The notes beneath the pieces are model-generated. The model did not search any database and was not told the DNA's origin. It saw only the letters and a program-made list of their open reading frames with translations. Both the position numbers and the translations under genes were made by a program. Positions 1 through 6,149 of a stretch of DNA of 9,552 nucleotides are shown here, piece after piece. The first letter of the stretch is position 1. Each line of letters starts with the position of its first letter. Source of the DNA: CAZEJK01 sp964512045 (lineage in GTDB: Bacteria; Acidobacteriota; Thermoanaerobaculia; Thermoanaerobaculales; Sulfomarinibacteraceae); the NCBI GenBank assembly GCA_964512045.1, contig CAZEJK010000194.1, positions 1 through 9,552 on the forward strand, in the 5' to 3' direction.

Positions 1-1187
1 ACTCGACGCCGCTTACCGACGGCAACGGGGCCTTTGCCGGGAGCCTGGCGATGCTCAGCGACATCACGGAGCTCAAGACCACGCAGGCGCAGCTGGTGCA
101 CTCACAGAAGCTGGAGGCGGTCGGGCGGCTGGCGGCCAGTGTGGCGCACGACTTCAACAATATCTTGCAGATCGTCCTCGGGTCGGTGCAGCTGCTGACG
201 ATGCGACTGCAGGGCAGGGCGAAGGAGGAGAAGATCCTCAAGCGCCTTTCCGAGCAGGTCGACCGTGGCACTCGGATCACGCGTCAGCTCCTCGTATTTG
301 CACGGCGGCAGCCGATGCAGAAGTCACGTTTCGACCTTCGAGAGCCGGTGGAAGCGTCCATACGGCTCGTCCGAGCCCTACTGCCCGAGGACATTCATGT
401 CGAGCTGCGGCTGCCGGAGCAACCCGTAACTGTGGCGGCAGACCCCGTGCATGTCGAGCAGATCGTCATGAACCTGGCGGTCAACGCGGCTGATGCCATG
501 CCACTGGGAGGCCAGCTGACAATCATCGTGAGCGCCGATGGTGGCATCGCGACGGTGCGTGTCATCGACAATGGCAGCGGGGTGCCAGGGGAGATCCGAG
601 ACGAGCTGTTCGAGCCATTCTTCACAACAAAGGAAGCAACGCGAGGGACCGGCCTCGGCCTGTCGATCGTGCGCCAGCTGGCGCAGCAGCATGGGGGTGA
701 CGTCTCGCTCGTGCGCTCCGAGCCGGCCAGAGGGAGCGAGTTCGCGGTCACCTTGCCGATCTCATTGGTTCCAGGGAATGAACCGGAGAGCGCAGAGCCT
801 TCGGAGATCGTCAGCGGTCAGGGGGAGACGATACTGGTGGTGGAGGATGATCCCGGAACCCGCGGGAGCCTTGTAGACGTGCTGCGTGAGATCGGGTACC
901 ACGTCGAGGCGGCGTCGACCCTGAGCGAAGCCCAGAGGCTTCTTGACGCGGTCCGCCCGGAGCTGATCCTGACGGATGTGGTGCTGCCGGATGGCCGCGG
1001 CGACGCCCTGGTGTCGAAGGTGCGCCGGATGGGGTTTCGTATGCCGATCCTGTTGATGAGCGGATACCCAGAAAGTGAGACGCTCTCGGAGATGCTGGAG
1101 GAGCAGACAGTCTTCTATCTGCCAAAGCCATTCAGTGTCGATGAGCTCTCTGCAACGTTGGCCGATGTGCTTGCCCGAACGGGTTGA
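1..1187 (+). CDS. Hybrid sensor histidine kinase with C-terminal receiver domain (5' end missing)
   Basis: The frame is open from base 3, so the ATG at 51 is internal. It lies in the typical end of a PAS domain (LSDITELK), and the true start is left of the window. Numbering from that ATG, a HisKA helix carries the phosphoacceptor His33 in VAHDFNN. The HATPase domain has an N box (MNLAVNAADA, Asn145), a G1 box (DNGSG, Asp173), an F box (LFEPFFTTK) and a G2 box (GTGLGLS, from Gly199). A receiver domain follows, with acidic pair Asp266/Asp267, phosphoacceptor Asp309 (LTDVVLPD), Ser337 and Lys359 (LPKPF). All residues needed for autophosphorylation and phosphotransfer are present. The HDFNN H-box type often goes with C-terminal receivers that regulate the kinase. 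No signal input, membrane segment or DNA-binding output domain is visible in this part. The next gene starts about 80 bases downstream on the same strand and may be co-transcribed, but a functional link is not shown. Confidence 0.95.
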   Translation, partial: STPLTDGNGAFAGSLAMLSDITELKTTQAQLVHSQKLEAVGRLAASVAHDFNNILQIVLGSVQLLTMRLQGRAKEEKILKRLSEQVDRGTRITRQLLVFARRQPMQKSRFDLREPVEASIRLVRALLPEDIHVELRLPEQPVTVAADPVHVEQIVMNLAVNAADAMPLGGQLTIIVSADGGIATVRVIDNGSGVPGEIRDELFEPFFTTKEATRGTGLGLSIVRQLAQQHGGDVSLVRSEPARGSEFAVTLPISLVPGNEPESAEPSEIVSGQGETILVVEDDPGTRGSLVDVLREIGYHVEAASTLSEAQRLLDAVRPELILTDVVLPDGRGDALVSKVRRMGFRMPILLMSGYPESETLSEMLEEQTVFYLPKPFSVDELSATLADVLARTG

Positions 1188-1265
1188 GGCGAGTCACCAA
1201 CGTGTCGGATAGCCGCACCCGGAACACGGCTGCGCCGTTGGCTGTTGTGCGCTCGGGGTCGAGCC

Positions 1266-2993
1266 GTGCACAGGACGTATCGATGTGGCGGAAGGGCGCG
1301 CCGGACTGCGGCGGTGGTGTTGGCTGTCGGGCTGGCGATGGCCTCGGGGTGGAGCCGTGTCTCGGCTGCTCGGGAGATCCGGTTCGTAGACGTGACCGAG
1401 TCGAGCGGGCTCGAGTTCGAGCACAACACTGGTGCATTCGGTCAGAAGTGGTTGCCGGAGACGATGGGCTCTGGTGTGGTCCTGCTGGACTACGACGGTG
1501 ACGGGCGGCTCGATGTGCTGCTCGTGAATGGGACGCGGTTCCCGGGCCAGAAGGGGAAGCGGACGACCCAGAGGCTGTATCGCAACGTCTCCGACGATCG
1601 CCTCCGATTTGTCGATGCCACGCGATCGGCAGGGATGGACGTCGAGGCGTACTGCATGGGTGGTGCCGCAGGAGATCTCGACAACGACGGCGACTCGGAC
1701 GTCTACCTGTCGTGCGTGGGCACCGATGTTCTGCTGCGGAACGATGATGGCCGGTTCACAGACGTGAGCGCATCCGCCGGGTTGACCACGGCGTACGAGT
1801 TCGGCGCCTCGGTGGCGTTGCTGGATGCGGACAACGATGGTTGGCTCGATATCTTTGCCACGCGTTACGTCACCTGGACGCCGGAGAACGATCTGCACTG
1901 CACCCTCGACGGGAGGTCGAAAAGCTACTGTACGCCGGAGCCGTATGCGGGCGCCTCGCCGCGGTTCTACCGCAATACCGGCAGCGGTGAGCTGCGTTTC
2001 GAGGACTGGACTCGACGTGCCGGGGTGTGGACGCCGGATGCCAAGTCGCTGGGGGTTGCCGTGCTCGACATGGACAACGACGGCTGGATGGACGTGGCGG
2101 TCGCCAACGACACCCAGCCGAACCTGCTGTTCCACAACCTCGGCGATGGCACGTTCGAGGAGATCGGGCTGACCGCCGGTGTTGCCTTTGACGCCAACGG
2201 GATCGCGCGCGGCGGCATGGGGATCGACGCGGCGGACTACGATGGCTCGGGCAGGCAGAGCATCGTCATCGGCAACTTTGACGGGGAGATGGTGGCGCTG
2301 TACCAGAACGCTGGCAACCGGCTGTTCATCGATGCGGCTGCCCCGGCTCGGATCGGTCGTCCGACGCTCGCGTCGCTGACGTTCGCGACGTTCTTCTTCG
2401 ACTACGACCTCGACGGCGACCTCGATCTGCTGGTGGCCAATGGTCACCTCGAGCCCGAGATCGAGGCGATCAAGTCGACCGTGCGCTACGCCCAGCCAAC
2501 ACAGCTCTTTCGTAACGATGGTGGTCGGTTCACCGAGGTCACGACAATCGACGGTGGTGACCTGGCCCGGCCGAGGGTCGCGAGGGGAGCGGCGTACGGG
2601 GATCTGGACGGCGATGGTGATCTGGACCTGGTGGTCACCAGCTCTGGAGGAACGGCGCAGCTGTTTGAGAACACGGGCCCGCACGGCAACTGGCTGCGGG
2701 TGCGAGTGACGGGAGATGCGATCAACCGCGATGGCCTGGGCGCAGTGGTCGAGGTGACGGCGGGCAGCACAACCTGGCGGCGGTTGGTGACTGCGGGTGG
2801 CAGCTACCTGAGCCAAAGCGCGACGGACGTGGTGTTCGGGCTCGGAGACGAGCAGAGTGTGGACCGCGTCCGAGTTCTGACGCCGACCGGGAGCCGTACG
2901 CTGACGAAGCCCGGAATCAACCGTGAGGTGATCGTCCGCATCGACGTCGCCAACGATCCCAAGGCGCCCCCGCATCCTGGCGCGAGCCAGTAA
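1266..2993 (+). CDS. Secreted FG-GAP/VCBS repeat protein with ASPIC/UnbV domain (CRTAC1-like)
   Basis: From the GTG at 1266 the product is 575 residues. It begins with a Sec-type signal peptide: basic RCGGRARR, a hydrophobic stretch TAAVVLAVGLAMASGW and a likely cleavage after VSA or VSAA. Seven FG-GAP-type calcium-binding loops follow, for example YDGDGRLD, LDNDGDSD, ADNDGWLD, MDNDGWMD, YDGSGRQS, YDLDGDLD and LDGDGDLD, as expected for an integrin-alpha-like beta-propeller. The C-terminus (about bases 2685-2960) matches the ASPIC/UnbV domain, with NRDGLGA, GGSYLSQS and FGLGDE. In-frame TTG at 1245 would add seven residues. GTG was preferred because it gives a cleaner signal peptide and has a weak GGGG seven bases upstream. 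Four cysteines lie in the propeller (YCMGG, LSCVG, LHCTL, SYCTP) and could form disulfides outside the cytoplasm. The family is abundant in environmental bacteria, and its role is uncertain (binding or adhesion is inferred). The third FG-GAP-rich half ends with a Pro/Ala-rich tail. Confidence 0.93.
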   Translation: MHRTYRCGGRARRTAAVVLAVGLAMASGWSRVSAAREIRFVDVTESSGLEFEHNTGAFGQKWLPETMGSGVVLLDYDGDGRLDVLLVNGTRFPGQKGKRTTQRLYRNVSDDRLRFVDATRSAGMDVEAYCMGGAAGDLDNDGDSDVYLSCVGTDVLLRNDDGRFTDVSASAGLTTAYEFGASVALLDADNDGWLDIFATRYVTWTPENDLHCTLDGRSKSYCTPEPYAGASPRFYRNTGSGELRFEDWTRRAGVWTPDAKSLGVAVLDMDNDGWMDVAVANDTQPNLLFHNLGDGTFEEIGLTAGVAFDANGIARGGMGIDAADYDGSGRQSIVIGNFDGEMVALYQNAGNRLFIDAAAPARIGRPTLASLTFATFFFDYDLDGDLDLLVANGHLEPEIEAIKSTVRYAQPTQLFRNDGGRFTEVTTIDGGDLARPRVARGAAYGDLDGDGDLDLVVTSSGGTAQLFENTGPHGNWLRVRVTGDAINRDGLGAVVEVTAGSTTWRRLVTAGGSYLSQSATDVVFGLGDEQSVDRVRVLTPTGSRTLTKPGINREVIVRIDVANDPKAPPHPGASQ

Positions 2994-3086
2994 CCATCCA
3001 GAGCCTGCGCACGGGACGTCCGCGCTCCGGTCATGCTGCGGAAGGTGAGTGTCTTCAACCTGCGGGGTCACGTCCTCGCACGGACC

Positions 3087-3110
3087 GCGGACCTCTGGTC
3101 CGCATCGGGC
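3087..3110. repeat. REP-like hairpin repeat, copy 1
   Basis: A perfect 7-bp stem (GCGGACC, loop TCT, GGTCCGC) is followed by ATCGGGC. The whole 24-base unit recurs at 3785-3808 in the same orientation with one difference, in the loop. It lies between the FG-GAP gene and the promoter of the NTF2-like gene. A short palindromic unit repeated in two intergenic gaps is what REP-type dispersed elements look like. It could also fold in the mRNA and protect or terminate the upstream transcript, although there is no U-tract. Confidence 0.7.
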
Positions 3111-3143
3111 GTGGTGGTGAGGTGTGGCGAGCTCAGCTGCGTC

Positions 3144-3172
3144 TTGGCTCGCGGGAGGAGTCACGGTACGAT
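3144..3172 (+). promoter_or_regulatory. Candidate sigma70-type promoter for the NTF2-like gene
   Basis: TTGGCT (3144-3149) and TACGAT (3167-3172) are separated by exactly 17 bases. They match the -35 consensus at four of six positions and the -10 consensus (TATAAT) at four of six. Transcription would begin near 3179, giving a leader of about 27 bases that contains the Shine-Dalgarno sequence. This suggests the small gene is transcribed on its own rather than only by read-through from the FG-GAP gene. Confidence 0.5.
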
Positions 3173-3193
3173 TTGCGCTGAGGGAGACTCGAG

Positions 3194-3198
3194 GGAGG
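3194..3198 (+). promoter_or_regulatory. Shine-Dalgarno site of the NTF2-like gene
   Basis: GGAGG lies seven bases before the ATG at 3206, inside a purine-rich run (GAGGGAGGAGAGA). It is the strongest ribosome binding site on the plus strand of this window and fixes the start at 3206. Confidence 0.8.
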
Positions 3199-3205
3199 AG
3201 AGACC

Positions 3206-3673
3206 ATGGCAGAGATCACCGAGGCTGAGGTTCTCGCAGCACAGCAGGAGTGGGGTGACGGGATCGTGGCGATCGGCGCCACGATGACGAACGGTGGCGA
3301 CGCGGCCGAACGGGCGGCGGAGCTGCTGGATACGCTGTACGCTTTCGACTGCGCCCAGGTGCTGTTCAAGCCGACGAAAGCGGCCGAACGACAGTTCCGC
3401 AACGATCGCGACGGCGCGCTGTCGTACTTCGTGGGCGGAAACGGTGGCTATCCGGAGGATCACGGCTTCGCGCTGCAACCGTGGACCAAGGTGCGGTTCG
3501 AGAACAGCGGCATGATCTTGCGCGAGCATTCGGCGTTGGCCATGGGGAACTACTTCTTCACCGACACGAACGGCGATGAGGTGAAGGTGGAGTACTCGTT
3601 CGGCTACATCCGTGACGATCGCGGCGCCCTCCGGATCAACCTGCACCACTCGTCGCTGCCGTACGCAGCGTAG
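3206..3673 (+). CDS. Small NTF2-like (SnoaL / CaMKII-association-domain type) protein of unknown function
   Basis: This is a complete 155-residue cytoplasmic protein with no signal peptide or membrane segment. The N-terminal helix (TEAEVLAAQQEWGDGIVAIG) is followed by alternating helices and strands. It ends with EYSFGYIRDDRG and INLHHSSLP. A closing strand with an HHSS-like motif is typical of NTF2-like proteins of the SnoaL, DUF4440 and CaMKII-association-domain group. From memory, database relatives of this type are sometimes named phosphoribosyl-AMP cyclohydrolase. The sequence does not support that name: only one cysteine is present and the HisI metal-binding cysteines are absent. NTF2-like folds serve as small enzymes, as ligand-binding pockets or as oligomerisation domains, and no catalytic set can be assigned here. 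It has its own promoter and ribosome binding site and is flanked on both sides by copies of the same hairpin repeat. Confidence 0.88.
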   Translation: MAEITEAEVLAAQQEWGDGIVAIGATMTNGGDAAERAAELLDTLYAFDCAQVLFKPTKAAERQFRNDRDGALSYFVGGNGGYPEDHGFALQPWTKVRFENSGMILREHSALAMGNYFFTDTNGDEVKVEYSFGYIRDDRGALRINLHHSSLPYAA

Positions 3674-3717
3674 GCCCTGCGGCAGAGAGAACGCGAGGGC
3701 GCAGAGTCGCATAGCCC

Positions 3718-3744
3718 CCACCTGCCCCCGTATGGGGGATGTGG
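3718..3744. terminator. GC-rich hairpin in the convergent gap, possible terminator
   Basis: CCCCC (3725-3729) pairs with GGGGG (3734-3738) around a GTAT loop. An outer CCAC/GTGG pairing (3718-3721 with 3741-3744) extends it across a small internal loop. It stands 45 bases after the stop of the NTF2-like gene, where a terminator would be expected. No T-run follows on either strand, so this is a structural guess only. Confidence 0.3.
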
Positions 3745-3784
3745 CGGTGCGCGCGTTCTGCTCGCTTGGGCTCCTGCAGGGAGC

Positions 3785-3808
3785 GCGGACCTCCGGTCCG
3801 CATCGGGC
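3785..3808. repeat. REP-like hairpin repeat, copy 2
   Basis: GCGGACC, loop TCC, GGTCCGC, then ATCGGGC. It is identical to the unit at 3087-3110 except for the last loop base. It ends six bases before the stop codon of the carrier-protein gene on the minus strand, in the gap between two convergent genes. The symmetric stem could act on transcripts from both sides, as a 3' stabiliser or a weak bidirectional terminator. The preceding bases (GGAGC) also look like part of a longer element, but they are not shared with copy 1. Confidence 0.7.
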
Positions 3809-3814
3809 CTCGCT

Positions 3815-4393
3815 CTAGCGCAGCTCGACCTCGATCAGCACCTCGTCGGAGCGCACCTCACTGCCATCGTGAGCGGCGACGCGCTGGACGATTCCGCTCT
3901 CGACGCCGGGTGGCGGTACAAACGTGATCGGCGAGAAGCTCTTCATCACCTCGACGAGGCCGAGGGTTTGGCCTGAGTGGATCGCGTCGCCGGCCTCCAC
4001 GTAGTTGGGCTCATCGGGTGAGGGTCTGCGGTAGAACGTGCCGTGGGTGGGTGAACGGACTGCCCAGAGATCCTGCTCTCCTGCGTCCGTAGCGGATGCC
4101 TGGGCAGCCTCCTCCGCATGCACCGGGGGTGTCAACACCGCGAGCGAGCGGCCGTGATCGCACTCGGTCCACGGGTCGCGAAGCTCGATGGCGTGCAGCT
4201 GGCCGGTGACACCGTGCGGAAGGAGGAGCGTGTACGTGCGCTCATCCCGGTACAGCTCACCGAAGACGCTTCCACCTGTGAGGGTCTCTCCGACCTGGCG
4301 GAGGCACCGGACTCGGCCCGGCCCCGGACAGGTGAGCACGGTGGTCCCGTCGTCGGACTGCTTGGGCGTCAGGGCAATCGGTGGAAACGGCAT
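3815..4393 (-). CDS. Biotin carboxyl carrier protein of an acyl-CoA carboxylase
   Basis: This 192-residue protein ends in a classic biotinyl domain (about 109-191). It has AccB-like SPTHGTFYRRPSPDEPNYV, then VEAGD, GQTLG and the biotinylation motif EVMKSF. Lys151 is the expected biotin attachment residue, replacing the commoner EAMKM/EAMKL. Residues about 17-88 look like a second, degenerate copy of the same fold (VGETLTGG, FGELYR, LPHGVTG, then a closing GRSLAVL) with no MKM-type lysine. The two halves are joined by an Ala/Glu-rich linker (about 89-108), a usual swinging-arm hinge. The protein would carry carboxybiotin between the biotin carboxylase and the carboxyltransferase encoded just upstream. 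The gene begins 28 bases after the carboxyltransferase stop. An AAGGGA sequence about eight bases before the ATG is a plausible ribosome binding site. A lipoyl carrier is unlikely given the two partner genes. Confidence 0.93.
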   Translation of the reverse strand: MPFPPIALTPKQSDDGTTVLTCPGPGRVRCLRQVGETLTGGSVFGELYRDERTYTLLLPHGVTGQLHAIELRDPWTECDHGRSLAVLTPPVHAEEAAQASATDAGEQDLWAVRSPTHGTFYRRPSPDEPNYVEAGDAIHSGQTLGLVEVMKSFSPITFVPPPGVESGIVQRVAAHDGSEVRSDEVLIEVELR

Positions 4394-4421
4394 CTCGAGA
4401 TCCCTTTCAGCTCGATGGAAG

Positions 4422-6146
4422 CTACGGCTTCGGCTCGTCGGCGACGACGATCAGGTCGTGCAGCGTCCAGATCCGCGGGTTGCGCACAGTCCGGTAGCCC
4501 GTGGCCTGGTACGACATCTCGGTGAACGCCTCGAGCCAGGCGCGCAGCTCGGACATCCGTACGACCTCGTCGACATCCATCTGACTGGCGGCGCTGTGGG
4601 GGTCCATGTCGGCAGTGATCCGATCCTCGACATCCTGCATTCCCTGCCGCACGCGCTCGCGCTCCTCGGAGGAGTCGGCCACGATCTCGAAGTTGTCGTC
4701 CAGCTTCGTTCGGTAGGCCCCGATCGCGAGCGTGCGACCCTCCATGACGGCGAGCCGGGTGATCGGTGTGGCGAGCTGGATGGTGGGCTCGTACGGCAGC
4801 CCTGCCATGGCGTAGTAGCCCGCCCCCGACGCCTTGCGCAGCAACACGGTCAGGGTTGGGACGGTGGTAGTGGAGTTGGTGTAGATCAGCGAGGATCCGT
4901 AGCCGAGCAGGCCTTCGCGCTCTGCCTCGTAGCCGATGTCGAACCCGGAGATGTCCTGCAGCCAGACCAGCGGGATGCCGTCCTCCTTGCATGCGCGGGC
5001 AAACTGGCTGATCTTGGCGATCCCTTCGCGGTACAGGATGCCTCCGGGACGCTTCTCCCCGGCGAGCCGGGGGTGGTCGGTGAGCTGCGGGTTGTTGGCG
5101 ATGAAACCGGTCCAGAGGCCGGAGACGCGTCCGACGCCGCAGATCATCTCCTGCCCCACCTGTGGGAAGACCTCCCGGAACAGCGAGTGGTCCACGAGAC
5201 GGGCGATCACCTGGCGCATGTCATAGGTGTGGCGGTGGTCCGGCGGGAAGAGTGCGCCGAGGTCGGCCGGCGCAAACCGTGGTGGCGACGGGTCTGCACC
5301 ACGTCGGTAGTAGTCGTTCGCCGAGCTCGGGAGCCGCTCCATCTCCTTGCGGATTCGACCGATGCAGTGGGCGTCGTCCAGTACGCGGAAGTCGGCGCAA
5401 GCGGACAGGTGGACGTGGACGTCGGGACCGCCGATATCCAGGGACGTGATCTTCTGGGACTTGCCGCCCTTCACCAGGGCCGCCCCGGCGATCACCATGT
5501 ATGCCTGCTCGGTCATGTAGACCACGTCCGAGATGATCGGCATGTAGCCACCACCGGCGATGCAGTCGCCGAAGACCCCGGCGATCTGCGGCACCCCCGC
5601 CGCGGAGAGCTTGGAGTTCATCTTGAAGATCGCGCCCGCGCCGGTCAGCCCCGGGAACGTCTTCGCTTGCTCCGGGAGGAACAGGCCGGAGCAGTCGACG
5701 AGGTAGATCACCGGCACCCGCAGGCGCAGCGCCATGTCCTGCGCCCGCTCGATCTTCTCGGGCGTTTGCGGCCACCAGGAGCCCGACGCGACGGTGTTGT
5801 CGTTGGCGATCACCATCGCCCAACGCCCTGCGATCCGGCAGAAGGCGGTGACGACGCCGGCCCCGGGCGAGGTTCTCTCATCCGCGCCGAACGTCCGGCC
5901 CTCGTTGACCAGCGTGCCGACAGCCATCGGGGTGGTGCCCGGATCGATGAGCGCCTCGATCCGCTCCCAGGTCGTCATCTTTCCCTTGCGATGCACGCGT
6001 TCAACGTAGGTCTCGCCCCAGCCAGCGCGCACCGCAGCGCGGCTGGCCTCCAGACGGTCGACCAGTGGACGCATCGCCTCACGTCGACGCTCGGCCGCGT
6101 CGTGCTCCAGCTCGAAGCCGATTGGGTGGAGTGCAACTCGTGCCAT
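4422..6146 (-). CDS. Acyl-CoA carboxyltransferase subunit, glutaconyl-CoA decarboxylase alpha (GcdA) type
   Basis: This 574-residue protein has two crotonase-like carboxyltransferase halves. It transfers CO2 between biotin and an acyl-CoA. The N-half oxyanion region is CIAGGGYMPI (195-204) and the C-half region is LRKASGAGYYAMAG (436-449). Several stretches follow the GcdA subfamily as I recall it rather than PccB, MccB or AccD: YDMRQVIARLVD, GGILYREGIAKI, PLVWLQDISGFDIG, GYGSSLIY, and near the end VDEVVRMSELRAWLEAFTE. Length is close to GcdA (about 587). GcdA normally works with a sodium-pumping membrane subunit, but here the neighbours are a biotin carboxylase and a carrier protein. ATP-driven carboxylation is therefore the more likely direction. 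The substrate (acetyl-, propionyl-, glutaconyl- or a longer acyl-CoA) cannot be read from the sequence. The gene starts three bases after the biotin carboxylase stop, pointing to translational coupling. Confidence 0.93.
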   Translation of the reverse strand: MARVALHPIGFELEHDAAERRREAMRPLVDRLEASRAAVRAGWGETYVERVHRKGKMTTWERIEALIDPGTTPMAVGTLVNEGRTFGADERTSPGAGVVTAFCRIAGRWAMVIANDNTVASGSWWPQTPEKIERAQDMALRLRVPVIYLVDCSGLFLPEQAKTFPGLTGAGAIFKMNSKLSAAGVPQIAGVFGDCIAGGGYMPIISDVVYMTEQAYMVIAGAALVKGGKSQKITSLDIGGPDVHVHLSACADFRVLDDAHCIGRIRKEMERLPSSANDYYRRGADPSPPRFAPADLGALFPPDHRHTYDMRQVIARLVDHSLFREVFPQVGQEMICGVGRVSGLWTGFIANNPQLTDHPRLAGEKRPGGILYREGIAKISQFARACKEDGIPLVWLQDISGFDIGYEAEREGLLGYGSSLIYTNSTTTVPTLTVLLRKASGAGYYAMAGLPYEPTIQLATPITRLAVMEGRTLAIGAYRTKLDDNFEIVADSSEERERVRQGMQDVEDRITADMDPHSAASQMDVDEVVRMSELRAWLEAFTEMSYQATGYRTVRNPRIWTLHDLIVVADEPKP

Positions 6147-6149
6147 CGT

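Noticed and set aside
51..53. ATG at 51 as the start of the histidine kinase
   Set aside because: The frame is open to the left edge, and the residues before it read like the end of a PAS domain, so the codon is internal.
1185..1265. Possible read-through fusion of the histidine kinase into the FG-GAP protein, since both use the same frame with only a TGA between the genes
   Set aside because: The FG-GAP product starts with its own signal peptide, which would be buried in a fusion, and the receiver domain ends at its natural C-terminus before the TGA. The shared frame is a one-in-three chance.
1194..3164. A 656-codon open frame on the minus strand antisense to the FG-GAP gene
   Set aside because: Same cause: it is codon-aligned with the FG-GAP gene, which lacks TTA, CTA and TCA codons. 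The product is rich in Arg, His and Pro and low in recognisable structure.
3033..3287. An 84-codon plus-strand frame overlapping the start of the NTF2-like gene
   Set aside because: It overlaps the well-supported gene in another frame, has no good ribosome binding site and gives an Arg/Ser-rich product without motifs.
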